Positions 1-10,912 of a stretch of DNA of 64,000 bases are shown one piece after another. The notes under the pieces were generated by a model, which was given only the letters and a program-made list of their open reading frames with translations, made no database searches and was not told where the DNA came from. Source of the stretch: Mycoemilia scoparia (Eukaryota; Kickxellomycota; Kickxellomycetes; Kickxellales; Kickxellaceae); the NCBI GenBank assembly GCA_027575805.1, contig JANBPU010000046.1, positions 1 to 64,000 of the forward strand, in the 5' to 3' direction. The translations under genes were made by a program, and so were the position numbers. Each line of letters opens with the position of its first letter. Positions within the stretch are counted from its first letter, which is position 1.

Positions 1-573
1 TTTGGCTGAGGATTTATCTATAAATTACTTGGAATTTATAGCTCTGTGATTCAAATTGTCATGAATTACTTTGTATTTATGTCAAAACAAGCATTACAAA
101 GACACAAAGTATAATGTGGGCAATTATTTTTGAAGGGTAAAAGTTCACTAGTAAAACTGGATATCCATTTGACTGTGATTCCCACTATAATCACTAGTCC
201 CCAAAATTCACCCTTCAAAAATTATGATCCATAGTTTGTGATGCTAGATTTTTCGTATCCTTTTTTCTAAATATTGTTCATTTATAATCAAATATTTTTA
301 TATATTTGATCCAAAGTGAAGTCCCACCGATTGAACAACTACTCAAAATGTCATTATGAATCCAAATTGTTGTATAAAAACAGATCTCATGTTTTTGCAC
401 TGGCGCTTTGATGATCCATGGATTAACAATGTCACTTTGTCTAGATCAAAATAAACTAACCATTAAAGTAAATATTTGTGTTAAAAAGTTGGACTGACGG
501 TTTTTGTTTTTGATTCAACAATTGTTGACTCATTTTGTTATTTATCAACTCTTCGCATACACACACGCACATT
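1..573. other. Left-edge intergenic region and EED promoter
   Basis: AT-rich DNA with no convincing coding exon. It holds one copy of the hairpin/MITE family (listed separately at 115-233) and otherwise the upstream region of the EED-like gene. A short pyrimidine-poor stretch with CA-rich sequence directly precedes the start codon. Confidence 0.6.
115..233. mobile_element. MITE-like hairpin element, copy A
   Basis: An inverted-repeat element of about 119 bp. The left end carries TTATTTTTGAAGGG and the right end its complement, CCCTTCAAAAATTAT, each about 9 bp inside the element's tip. The outer tips read TGTGG and CCATA. The interior has the family's ATCCATTTGACTGTGATT segment followed by an ACTATAATCACTAGT segment. 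No transposase coding capacity. It is one of seven related copies in this window. Confidence 0.75.
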
Positions 574-2264
574 ATGACGTCCTCAATATTGGCAGAAGAT
601 GAACAGCGTCCAGCAAAAAGAGTGTGCCTAGACACAAATTCCGCACAAGAAACAGAACCAAATGAAATTAAAAAACAAGCGGAAGCACCAAATGACCAAC
701 AACCAGCTATTCAAGAGCCACTTACACAAAAACATATATTTAAGAACCTAAGGCTACGTCGTATTGTTCGAGAAAACCACGGTTCAGATATCCAGCAAAT
801 AGCCTTGTTTTTTTATCGCCCAGAAGAGCAGAGGCTGGTTCCTGATGGCCCAGCCAACAACCCACAATTGCCTCAAGCTACGGCAAAGTCAGAGAATAAG
901 GAGGATGGCATGGAAATAGACATTGATGATAGGGAGGATGGTGAAAAGACACACGGAACAGGAGGCTTGTCAACATATGAACGCAGTTTTGATAAGCGAG
1001 GAGGTGTAAAGCGTGAGGCTGAGGACAATAGCAATCTTCTTGCAACTGTTGGACAAAACCAAACTAGCATATATGATAACGAGCATTGTGGAGACCACCT
1101 TGATATCATGTCCCACTATACTCCGCCAAACGATTCAAAGATCTTGACCTGCTGCTGGATCCCGGCTGTCCAAGACGCACTTTTGGCTCTTGGTGGACAT
1201 GAGGGAGCCGTTAGAGTCCTTAGCTTAGCATGGTCTAAAGAGCTACACACCTTGAAGGGCCACACAGGCAAGTATAATAGGTAGCAGAAAATAACCCTCA
1301 ATAACCAGCAATTTTGCGCGTATTGGTGCTAACCGATCTTTCTTTCTGGCCTATAGACACAGTCACAGACATTCAGAGACACCCCACCAACCCTCAGTTT
1401 ATATTGTCGGTATCAAAGGACTGTTCCATGAGGGTGTGGGATATGAGGACCGCAAAATGTCTCTGCAAATACAAGGCCGATGCAAATGTAGCAAGATTCC
1501 ACCCAAATGGCCATCAACTTCTTACTGGCAATAATTATGGAGAAATTAGGCTATGGGATTTTCCTCTAGAAAAATTCCTCCAAAATAGCAAGACAATAGA
1601 CCAAGATAGCCTTCTAGTAATTGAAAATTCAGAAAGCCAAGTCATGATGCCGGCAAAGAAAAGCCCATCCGCAAAGATTGGTAAGTACACTAATTAGATG
1701 CTTTTGTCGTGCTTTATTAAATCTCTCTCTCCCCCCATAAATCGACTCTTGGTTTACTTATTTAAGCTGTTACTTAACAAATTCCGTATAGACTGCATGA
1801 GATTTGCTAAGGGCAGGGTAGTATCCAAAAATATATCCGGAAGGATCGAATATTGGGAACTGGATACCAAAAAGATTTTGCATTCCTTTGTGGTTAGAAA
1901 CCATGGTATAAACGAATCCCGGTTTGATGTCAGCTATGATGACAATTACATTTGCGTTGGAAATGCTCACGGTTCAGTTTATATCTATGATCTAAATACT
2001 GGATCGATGATACATGAACTTCGACACAGAAGGTCTGTAAAAGGCGTCAGATGTTGTGCCTTTACTCGAGATTGTCGGTAAGGTTATATTACTAAATGGC
2101 CATTACAGTATAGCTACAATTCATTTATTGGGAATGCTTCTAATAACGATTACTTGCTTGTGTATTTTAGGAGCGTAATTTATGCTGGTGAAGGTGCTTT
2201 TATTTGGAGATACGACTATGTTGATGACGAGACGTTAGCTGAGTGGGAAAATTTCAACCAATAG
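574..2264 (+). CDS. EED: EED/ESC-like WD40 protein (Polycomb PRC2 subunit)
   Basis: Four exons (574-1267, 1357-1680, 1792-2077, 2171-2264) give 465 residues, close to human EED (441). The first 120 or so residues are charged and low-complexity, with an acidic insertion before the first blade. Recognisable EED blocks follow: LLATVG, ALLALGGHEG, LKGHTDTV, HPTNPQFILSVSKDCSMRVW, KIDCMRFAKGRVVSK, and a terminal FIWRYDY matching the family's SIWRWDR ending. EED is the WD40 scaffold of Polycomb repressive complex 2 in the nucleus, which methylates H3K27. The aromatic-cage positions look substituted (see findings). Intron 1 is GC-AG: the exon ends CACACAG, the intron starts GCAAGT, and only this junction keeps the frame. 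The ATG at 574 is the first in frame. A diverged generic WD40 protein is possible, but the ungapped match over the last blades argues for EED. Confidence 0.82.
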
Positions 2265-2549
2265 CAAAAACAAAGGATGATAAAGCGACTTATTACTCCT
2301 ATGGATGTAGCTATATGCTACATGCACTAAAAATTGTGTTAACCGCAAACCAGCCAATAGTAGAAACAAAAATAAACATAATACCTCTGTGTCCCCTAAC
2401 TGCCACCACAGCCTTTGTAGAATCATATAAATACCAATCCTGCATTAGCTCCAAAGCACGGTTTTTAATATTTAGCATATTAGTTGTCTAATAATAACCA
2501 TTTTGTTGTATCTCAAATAAACTTGCTATCGCAACTGTTTATTACTAAA

Positions 2550-4386
2550 ATGAATATGCGCAAGATGATCTTTAAGTCTTCTATATCAGAAGGCCGAGAA
2601 ATACCTACCGATGCTTCTAATACCGACTTTGATTCAACGTGAGACACCATCCCTAACATACCAACACATCTAGCACGAGTTTCCATTTGAACATTGGTTC
2701 TTAGCTCCAACAGTACATATATTTCAATTAGGGACTTTGAGCCTCTACCATGGGATAAATACTTTGATACAGTGGTCGACACCAAGATTGATTCCAGCAC
2801 ATTCATAAGGGTAAGCGCGCTTTAGCTCTAGGTGCAGAAATTACCCTTATACAAAACCATGGGTAGATAATAAGAATATATATATATATATATCTTCATG
2901 CTATCTAATAGTCTTACATAATCGGCCAAGGCGCTTCATCTGGTCCAATATTTATTTGTCACCATGGTGCTGGCAACTCTGGCCTGAGTTTTGGAGTAAT
3001 GGCATCATCACTGGCCAAAAATTATCCTAAAGGAGGCTTTACAATTGTAGCATATGATTGTAGAGGGCACGGTAAGCCTATCAAAGAAATATGAAATAAA
3101 CTCAAAATAGTACGGATAAAGTATAATTTGCTTCAGTCTACTAATAAATGTGATTTTTTGTTTATGTAGGCGGATCACAAACTGCCAATGATGCTAATCT
3201 GAGCTTAAACATTTTGTCAGATGACTTGATAAACCTATTTAATAAGCTCTTTCCCGATAATAAGCGAGATGTGTACCTTATAGGACACAGGTAAGCTAAG
3301 AACTTGCATCAACTATCTACGTTTATTACAAATGAACATTAACAATTTTTGTGTAAATCATGAGCATGGTTGTAGTATGGGTGGAGGTGTTGTCTCCAAG
3401 GTTGCTGCAGATCGGAGGATACCATCAGTAAGCGGGTTGGCTATCATCGATGTTGTTGAAGGCTCTGCAATAGAGTCCCTGGCCTTCATGCAGGGCTATA
3501 TCCATACCAGACCACAGGAGTTCGATTCGATTCCCAAGGCCATTGAGTGGCAGTAAGTAGTTTGGTATTAATTTGCCCATATCTACATAATATCATGGGG
3601 GGATATAGGGTTTGTTTTCTGTCGGAGATGCCAATTGTTAATATGCTATTCTGGATGATTCTAAATAGTCTCAAATCGGGAACCATAAAGAACCAAGAGT
3701 CAGCCAAATTATCAGTTCCATCGTTTTTAAAGAAAAGTAGTAACAACGAAGGTGTGAGGTATCAATGGGCTGTTGATTTGGAACAAACATCGCCGTTCTG
3801 GGAAGGTTGGTATTTAGATACTCGTTAATACTTTACCAACATTTTAGTCACTAATGACAAGTACTTTGGCTGACTCGCAATGATATATTTATTAGAGTGG
3901 TATAGAGGAATGTCCAGTCGCTTTCTAAATACACCAGCAGGAAAGCTTCTGATATTGGCAGGTAAGAACTCTAGTGTCTATAATTTTTGTTTCTTTTTGA
4001 GAAACACGCCATTATCACTATTATCAACAATCCGGCCTCATATGCAACAGCTATCCTGACATGACATGTCATTCATTTCCCTAGGAACCGACAGACTAGA
4101 CAAGGAACTGATGATTGGACAGATGCAAGGCAAGTGAACAATATTTCATTTAACAAAATGCCATGAGCCGGAGACTAAAGCCCAACGTGATGGTCATAAG
4201 ATACCCACTATGTCAGCATTGTTATATTATAAAATACACTATATATATTTTGTAGGAAAGTTCCAGTTAGAGATGTTGCCAGAAAGCGGACATACAGTCC
4301 AAGAGGACCGACCAGAAGAGGTGGCAAACATATTATACACGTTCTGGAAACGCAACCAGCCCCTTCAATTTCCTCTGAAAAAGTAG
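2550..4386 (+). CDS. PPME1: Protein phosphatase methylesterase 1 (PME-1)
   Basis: Nine exons (2550-2638, 2705-2810, 2912-3071, 3170-3290, 3376-3552, 3669-3805, 3896-3961, 4085-4129, 4256-4386) give 343 residues, a little under the family's usual 380-400. PME-1 is an alpha/beta hydrolase that removes the carboxyl methyl group from the PP2A catalytic C-terminus. Landmarks are FEPLPWDKYFD near residue 45 (family F-PLPW--YF), the oxyanion HHGAGNSG, nucleophile GHSMGGG (Ser159), AIEWH and SGTIKNQESA (substrate-binding region), Asp288 in GTDRLDKEL, and His313 in ESGHTVQ, so the catalytic triad is complete. The gene starts only 285 bp after the EED stop on the same strand. The eighth intron is GC-AG (CAAG then GCAAGT). 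The exon 6 donor (GTTGGT, 3806) is weak, but it is the only in-frame choice I found. Confidence 0.88.
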
Positions 4387-4635
4387 CAAAGGAGGTGGGC
4401 GGGCTATGGAATTACCCCTATTTTTCTACAATCAAGTTTTTTAGCCATGTACACACATAAACCCCTTGTTTGTGTTATTTGTGTAGCCTTTGTGGGACTA
4501 CTTTTTCGGTGTTTCTATGATGAAAAATCACAATCAGATGACCTGATATGCCGTTAGTCATCCGAAGCCCTGGCAAGACCCGCAGCCCCCCAATGACTCC
4601 GATTATTTTGATGTTGGAGAGAAGTTAAACACGTA

Positions 4636-4737
4636 TATGGGAGGTTGCTTTTGAAGGGTGAATGCTTGGTAATCAACTGTGATTGCGCCTATAATCGCCG
4701 TCCACCAAAAGGTGCTCTTCAAAAATAAGTGTTCATA
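4636..4737. mobile_element. MITE-like hairpin element, copy B1
   Basis: Starts TATGGGAGGTTGC with TTTTGAAGGG and ends CTCTTCAAAAATAAG then CATAT. The interior keeps the ACTGTGATTGCGCCTATAATCG segment of the family. Its right tip merges with the left tip of copy B2 through a shared TATGGG. Confidence 0.65.
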
Positions 4738-4859
4738 TGGGCGATTATTTTTGAAGGGCTAAATTAATATTATCAATGATAATATGGGCTTGGTCAGTAT
4801 GCATGATGAAACTGGCCTACTAGTAAAAACTAGTAGCCCTTCAAAAATAATGATCCATA
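4736..4859. mobile_element. MITE-like hairpin element, copy B2
   Basis: The best-preserved ends of the family: left TATGGGCGATTATTTTTGAA, right TTCAAAAATAATGATCCATA. The interior differs from the other copies (an AATATTATCAATGATAATATG palindrome, and ACTAGTAAAAACTAGT near the right end), so it may represent a subfamily. Bounded by TA on both sides. Confidence 0.75.
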
Positions 4860-6121
4860 TATATATTTGATAGAAGGAGGGGAAAGCTAAAACGCAAGAT
4901 GCCTAAAAATGTTTGCATATTGTTTCAGAAACCAACAAAGCGGGTTTGAGATGTTCCCTAGTTCTTGTGATTTTGCGCATGAGTACGCCGTGTCTCTGCT
5001 ACATAGACCAAATGTTGGCTGAACCATGACCCCTTTTTGGATAATTGGCATTTGAGCACTGTACACTTTCCCATATTTATGGGCAATTTAGTGCAGCATT
5101 CTCGTATGGCGAAAAAAGTAATGCAATACAATAAACAGATTGGTCCTTTCAGATTTAGAAGAGGGCCCAGAGGGAGGTGAGCAAATGATAGTTAGCTTAA
5201 TGCTAAAAATACATGCCAAGAAATATTAGAGTGATTGCTAGAGAGGACCTTTGATCCCCGCCCCGCCCCGCCAACAGAAAGACTAAAATAGAGTGTCGAA
5301 CGGCAAAAGGGCACAACAAATTTGTCCATAAATATTAAACCGAATAGAGCCATTTTCATGAGATCAATGCTAACACGGCCATTCACGTGCCAGCTGGCAT
5401 GACCAACCAGCATGGATTGGGGCTTTGTGATGAAGAAGATAGCACAAATGTAAAGCATAGGGTCGCACTATCACATCCATGAAGAAGAAGTGGAGATAGG
5501 GGAACTTACCCTGTGCCGAATCAAAATGGGAGACCTTGATTCCGGCCATTGGCAGCATCCCCAAGTCTTTTAAAGCACTGCAGAACTACAGAAATGTAAG
5601 GATCATGCTCCCTTTGCCGTGTGCATTGAGTTCAGGTTTGTTCCACTCTGCGTTCCCTCCCCTCCCCTCCATCTTTCTCTTCTCTCTCTCTCTTACCTTC
5701 TATTTGTGGTTTGCTATATTTCCAATCTATTTGCAATCCCACTCTATCCCCCCATCAGAGCTCTATTTTTATCACCCGAATTTTCTTGGCCCTTCCCACT
5801 GCCTTTCAATATTTTTAGACCACCCATTATTGGCTTTCGTCATCATCAAGACCTATAAAGTGTCTTGCAAATAGTTCTTGGGAAAGTTCCAAATTCACTA
5901 AAACAGCTGCTGCCCTCTTCAGGGTCACAAATTCCAACTGGACATTTCGATTTCAGCAAACACCATTGCTTGAATCTCCTCCCCACCATATAGCCCGATA
6001 GTATACCAGCCGGGTAATTGTTGAGAAAGAACAGAGGCGTGTTGAGAAAACACGCATACATACGCACGCACTTAACTAATAAGCCGGCCACGGACACCCA
6101 AGTACACAAACACTAGACTAT

Positions 6122-6829
6122 ATGCATAGGATGCCGCGAACAGGTCTCAACCTGACTCAAGCCGCACGGTTCATATCGTACATCTTGGTATTCTTGCAGC
6201 ACATGCTGGCCATCAATGCTCTCCAGCTCGTGCTATACCCAGCCCTATCGCTATTTGGCCAATATGCCATCGATCTATACAACAAATATGCCAAGCATCA
6301 GTTTGGTGGCGCAATGATCCTAAATTTCCAGATCTGGGCGCCTACCAAGTTGGTCCTCTATGCCGAAGAAGGCAGCGATATGGCCAAGGAGATGCTTGAG
6401 CTCAAGGCCAAAGACGTCTATGGAGACGTTAAGGGAATGAGATGGTTTGGTGATTTGAAAGATACCCACAGCGCAATGGTCATCGCCAATCATCAGGTAA
6501 GCTGGATTCACATATATCTTCGTGGCTATAGCCTATAGATACAAACATCTTGAGAAATTCCCGACAATTATATACTGGTATATGTATGCACTATATAGGC
6601 TTACACTGATTGGATGTATCTATGGTAAGATCGGGCGTATATGCATGTTCTTGGCCTCAAAATGTGCGATCCGGGAATTTGTCAAGATCTCTTGTCTTAC
6701 CAGACGTTTACTGCTCCCAACCACATGTAGGATACTTGCCTATTTCGAAAAGGCCGACTACTATATAAAAGTCATTTTGAAATACGAATTGCGCAAACTC
6801 CCTGTAGTAGGATGGTAAGGACCCACATA

Positions 6830-6865
<36 letters not shown>

Positions 6866-8100
6866 CTACAATCGATACTCCTCTTTGCATGCATTCATAG
6901 ATCGCAATTAACATTACTACATTGCAATAATCATCTTAATACTTGTCCTGGTCTTATAGGGTAAATGGTCCATTTTAGCAGCCCCATGTTCAAAATACCT
7001 TATGCTCGCCCTCCCACTCACGCATCTAAATTCAGCAATGCTCAACAAGATATACATTTTTTCATGGGAATAGGGAATGCGTATATTCAGGTTTATATTC
7101 ATCAAGCGCAACTGGGCTGAAGACCAAAAAATATTTGATGATCATATTAGCATAATCAAGGACTCGAGTCTCCCAACACTGCTACTTATCTTCCCCGAGG
7201 GCACAACTATCTCGAATAAGACTCTGAAGAAGCGCTCGGAGTTTGCCAAGAAGATGGGCTGGGTAAATATATTTCCGCACTCAAATTATCTTGTGATATC
7301 AGTGTTCTCTTATTAGTAGGGAGAAAAACAACAAAGAAGTCTCTCACACACACATATATACAATACCAATACACATCAATATACAATGTTCATACCACAA
7401 TGTGACAAAGGATATGCATATAAATATGTGTCCCAAGTCATTGTCAGAGTCACTGAATCAATAGAAAATAGAAAGATCTATAACTGTACTTTTTGTTCTT
7501 CCTCTCTCCAGGCAACACCCACTAAAACAAGCAGCAGTGAGATTTACTAACTAATGGTGTACAACACTTACTTTCTTACATGTATAGAAAGAGCCAACAC
7601 ATGTGCTTTTCCCCCGATCCACTGGCATGCACTACTGCCTTGACAAGCTAAAAGGCGATCTGCCATATATTTATGACATCACAATAGGATATGAGGGATT
7701 AAAGCCAGGCGAGATTCCGGAAGACAAATATGGCCTCTTGAATACATTTGCTCGCTCTATCTATCCTCGAAACGTACACATGTATTTCCGCAGATTCTCG
7801 ACCAAGGACATCCCTACTAATAAGCCCGAGTTTGAGCTATGGATCAGAGACAGATTCTACGAGAAAGACAAGATGTTGGATTACTTTTACAAGAACCAGC
7901 GGTTTGCGTCGTGTGTTAATCCCAAAAATGGACTTTCTGGTAGCAGTGAAAACATGCTTACTGATGTGGTTGATATCAAAATAGACTCAAGGCCATTTGA
8001 AATGATTTTCATGTGGATAATTGCCACCTTATCTTTACGGTACATCGTCCCATTGATCTTGCGGTGGACTGTAGTTCCTATTTTTTATTTCGTTTTTTAA
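6122..8100 (+). CDS. AGPAT-type acyltransferase (PlsC family)
   Basis: Exons 6122-6496, 6599-6624 (a 26-nt micro-exon), 6731-6814, about 7074/7091-7262 and 7588-8100 give about 390 residues. The family moves an acyl chain from acyl-CoA to a lysophospholipid at the ER. Visible motifs are NHQAYTDW (His124, Asp129; the catalytic HX4D spans the first two exon joins), LIFPEGTTIS (motif III) and VLFPRSTG (motif IV). There are hydrophobic segments near residues 15-45 and at the C-terminus (about 40 hydrophobic residues). The layout resembles AGPAT3/4/5 and yeast Cst26. The exon 3/4 join is unresolved: the strong GTAAGG donor (6815) with the AG at 7073 breaks the frame. The in-frame canonical alternatives are acceptor 7090, or weaker donors at 6804/6807 joined to 7074. 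Intron 3 carries a (TC)n tract. Intron 4 is long for this genome (325 nt). Confidence 0.8.
6833..6864 (+). repeat. (TC)n microsatellite in an acyltransferase intron
   Basis: About sixteen TC units without interruption, directly after the donor of the third intron of the acyltransferase gene. It could act as a polypyrimidine tract but sits far from the acceptor. Confidence 0.9.
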
Positions 8101-8271
8101 GAATGCCAACTAAGCACGACTCCTGGCTATGCATTATTTCAAACGGTATAAATGTTTATTTAATGGGCTATTTTTAAATAAGATTTGGTTGATATTTAAA
8201 TCTTTTCGTCTGTGTTTTGTTTAGTAAACATGTAAATTATCTATTTGCTGATAACAAATACTGTGATAGTA

Positions 8272-8362
8272 TATGGATCATAATTTTTGAAGTGAGAATG
8301 GTTATAGGGGCAAACACAGCCAAATGAGTGACTCTATAGCCCTTCAAAAATAATAACTCATA
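8272..8362. mobile_element. MITE-like hairpin element, copy C
   Basis: Left end TATGGATCATAATTTTTGAA, right end GCCCTTCAAAAATAATAACT then CATA. Shares CAGCCAAATGAGTGACTCTA with copies E and F. At about 91 bp it lacks the ATCCATTTGGCTG left half of the interior, so it looks like an internal-deletion subfamily together with copy E. Confidence 0.75.
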
Positions 8363-8620
8363 TTTAAAAACTATATGTAGCTATTTCGAAACACATTTAT
8401 AATATAAGAGTGGAAAAAAGACAACTGTAAAAAGCAGTAAAAGAAATAATATGTAAAAACTTGTAAAAACAAGGCAATTTATAACTAATATAGGCTATTA
8501 TATCTTGTGGTATTATAATATATGAGAGATGATAAAGGTGGTTGGTTGGTTGGTAGGAAATAGACAATATGCAGCCATGCCGAGAGTTGCTCTGTGTTGG
8601 TGTAGTAAGAATAAAAAAGA

Positions 8621-8658
8621 GGTAGGTAGGTAGGTAGATAGATAGATAGATAGATAGA
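8621..8658. repeat. TAGG/TAGA tetranucleotide microsatellite
   Basis: Four GGTA-type units followed by six GATA-type units, about 150 bp downstream of the Skt5-like stop codon, so probably within or near its 3' UTR (reading TATC/TACC on the transcribed strand). Confidence 0.9.
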
Positions 8659-8806
8659 AATGTTGAAAGTATATAGGAGAGCAAGTGTAACAACAACAGT
8701 AATTATTATTTCTTAGGGTTATTTGTGTTGCTGTTGCTGTTGGATGTATGTATATATAATAAGAATTATATGTATATTAGCAGTAGTATGGCAAGCTACC
8801 TAATAA

Positions 8807-10912
8807 TTACATAAAGTTACAAGATTCCTTTTCGTTTCCATTCTTGCCCTTTTTGCTCTTTTTGGTGGCATTGACGCGCTTCTGGGTAACACGTCTTCGC
8901 AAAGCAGCACTGTTCTCATTGGACTTGCCAATGATATTTTCGTTGAGTCGCTTCTTGGCTTCTTCGCTTCCGTGTTTAGCAGCCAATTGGTACCAATCAC
9001 GAGCAACATTGGGATCCTTGATAGTACCAATACCAACTTCAAAGTAGTAGCCCATACCAAACTCGGCGCGAGGAAGTCCCTTCTTGGCGGCCTCAAAGGC
9101 CCATTCGAATGCGTCCTTGTCGCTTTGTTCGATGACGCCTTCCGATCCAGATAGATACCAACCAGAAAGGGCCATTTGGGCCTCAGCATGACCCTGGTCA
9201 GCGGCCATACGATAGTATGTAACACTAGCAAATGGATCAGCGGGGAAGTTGAATTCAGCAAACTCGAATAGGAGACCAAGCTGGTACTGAGCATTTGCAG
9301 ATCCGAGGTTAGCGGCTCTATCCAAAAGCTTGTGAGCCTCCTCGGTATCTTTGAATACGGCCTGATAGACGTCCTTATTAGGGTAATTTCCCAAATAGAT
9401 CATACCAAGAGTGTAGGGAGCATCGGGACATTTAGTATCAGCCAGATCTGAAGCGCGGCGCAAAAAGATCATGGCCTTTTTAATATCAACCTTGCGGCCA
9501 AGCTCGCCATTCAGATACACCAGAGACATACGGTAATTCGATTTAGCATCGCCAAGGGCAGCAGCCATGTTGTAATAAGAATAAGCACGGTTGTTCGAAC
9601 GTTTATTCTCAAAGTGTTGAGCAACTCTAAATGCAGCCTCTGCATGATGATTTTTGGCTGCATATGAGAATAATTGATTTGCCTTTCCCTCGTCCTTAGA
9701 GATGCCGTATTTGCCCTCTTCAAACCAGGTACCGGCAATGAAGGAGGCCTCGGGATTACCCTTGCGCTGCAAAAGCTTAATCCAGTAGATACCCTCCTTG
9801 ATCATTGCTTCCTTGCTTTGTGGGTTAGCACTGCTGTCGCCACCACCCGAACCACCTTGGCTATTAAGAGGCAGAGACAGCATGCTTCCATCGGGGGTAG
9901 TTGGCGCAGATGCATGTGAATCGCCAGGCATGTATACAGTGTATGTAGTATTAATGTTTCCAGAAATATCGATATCCTGTAAAGAAGATTCTGCGGACTG
10001 GAGCAAGAATTTGGCGTATTCTAGCTGAATTCTTTCGTCATTGGTTTTCTTTGCAGCCTCGCGATACATGTTGATGGCATTCTTGCCATTGCTGGTCAAT
10101 GTCTTGGATGTCAATGCGGAGTTAGCACCGCCGATCCCAAACAGGCTGGTTCTTGAAGAAGCAGCGGCGGCGCCGTGTATGGAATTGGTATTAGTTGCGT
10201 ATATAGACTGGCGTGCTAACGTCGAGTAGGGGTTGTTGCCCCCAGATGGCGATCCACCGAGACCGGATCTTCCCGGTCTAGAACGAACGCGAGGCTGGGG
10301 ATATCCAGACACCGTTGATCCACCGCCATTGCTGCTGCCACTGCTATAGCTGCCAGAGCCATGGTCATTCAATGGGTTTGGTGAGCCAGGCTGAGAGGTC
10401 GAAAGACGGTAGGACAAATTGCTTCCAGTGTCGGACCTATCCGATGGTGTAGAGGGGCGGGTAGATCCACCAGTGTGGTGTTGATATTGGGGATGTTGGC
10501 CGCCATAGTAAGGGGCGTTTCCGCCCTGATTGCTTTGGTGGCCAGGAACATCAGGAAGGGCTTGGTTCATGCGATCAAAGTGGTATGGATCAGCACCGCC
10601 CTGCCCGCTGGGAGCACTGCCGCCTCTGTGATCGAACACCTGAGGCACTCCTGAGCGGTCCTCGTTTCCGTGGCGCTGATACTGATAGTGTGATGATAGG
10701 CGTGACGATGAGCCATAGTCATCAAAACCTTCGTTATCGGCTGTGGGCATGCCGTTGGTATGTATTGGATGAGGCAACATTGAGGGAGCGCTGCCATCGT
10801 CGTTGCTGCCAGAAGAAGGGTGGCCTGGTGGTGGCCCCTGCTGGTGGCTGTAGTATCCGGGAGCGTCCTGATTACCATTGTTGGTAGATTGTGACTTTTG
10901 ATTGCCAGCCAT
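8807..10912 (-). CDS. Skt5/Chs4-family SEL1-repeat protein with CaaX box
   Basis: A single exon of 701 residues. The first 260 or so are disordered and rich in Gly, Ser, Gln and Pro. The C-terminal half (about 275-665) is a run of SEL1-like repeats, for example NPEASFIAGTWFEEGKYG, AQYQLGLLFEFAEF, AEAQMALSGWYLSG and PRAEFGMGYYFEVG. Skt5/Chs4 proteins activate and localise chitin synthase at the plasma membrane and septum. The last four residues are CNFM, a CaaX box with X = Met, which favours farnesylation. Yeast Chs4 also ends in a CaaX motif. A basic cluster (KKSKKGKNGNEK) precedes it. A related shorter protein lies upstream on the same strand (14693-15736). The ATG at 10912 opens the only long frame. 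Confidence 0.87.
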   Translation of the reverse strand: MAGNQKSQSTNNGNQDAPGYYSHQQGPPPGHPSSGSNDDGSAPSMLPHPIHTNGMPTADNEGFDDYGSSSRLSSHYQYQRHGNEDRSGVPQVFDHRGGSAPSGQGGADPYHFDRMNQALPDVPGHQSNQGGNAPYYGGQHPQYQHHTGGSTRPSTPSDRSDTGSNLSYRLSTSQPGSPNPLNDHGSGSYSSGSSNGGGSTVSGYPQPRVRSRPGRSGLGGSPSGGNNPYSTLARQSIYATNTNSIHGAAAASSRTSLFGIGGANSALTSKTLTSNGKNAINMYREAAKKTNDERIQLEYAKFLLQSAESSLQDIDISGNINTTYTVYMPGDSHASAPTTPDGSMLSLPLNSQGGSGGGDSSANPQSKEAMIKEGIYWIKLLQRKGNPEASFIAGTWFEEGKYGISKDEGKANQLFSYAAKNHHAEAAFRVAQHFENKRSNNRAYSYYNMAAALGDAKSNYRMSLVYLNGELGRKVDIKKAMIFLRRASDLADTKCPDAPYTLGMIYLGNYPNKDVYQAVFKDTEEAHKLLDRAANLGSANAQYQLGLLFEFAEFNFPADPFASVTYYRMAADQGHAEAQMALSGWYLSGSEGVIEQSDKDAFEWAFEAAKKGLPRAEFGMGYYFEVGIGTIKDPNVARDWYQLAAKHGSEEAKKRLNENIIGKSNENSAALRRRVTQKRVNATKKSKKGKNGNEKESCNFM

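Larger units (their letters stand above)
4387..6121. other. Intergenic region with a tandem MITE pair
   Basis: Holds the 3' flank of the methylesterase, two abutting hairpin elements (4636-4859), a C-rich patch near 5260-5275 (CCCGCCCCGCC), and a long pyrimidine-rich tract (about 5640-5860) typical of a fungal core promoter ahead of the acyltransferase. A minus-strand open stretch around 5192-5564 has a GTAAGT donor-like site but no recognisable protein, so I do not call it a gene. Confidence 0.55.
8101..8806. other. Convergent 3' region between the acyltransferase and Skt5 genes
   Basis: Holds one hairpin element (8272-8362), a GGTT repeat (about 8538-8556) and a TAGG/TAGA tetranucleotide repeat (8621-8658). 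No coding exon seen. The two flanking genes converge here, so it contains both 3' ends. Confidence 0.6.

Noticed and set aside
2513..2806. Minus-strand frame of 97 codons
   Set aside because: It overlaps the first two exons of the methylesterase, which have clear PME-1 motifs on the plus strand.
5192..5564. Possible small minus-strand gene with a GTAAGT donor near 5505-5511
   Set aside because: No acceptor gives a continuous protein with recognisable features; the region is better explained as spacer and promoter.
8800..9294. A 164-codon minus-strand frame overlapping the Skt5 C-terminus
   Set aside because: Shadow of the SEL1-repeat coding sequence in a second frame; no independent features.
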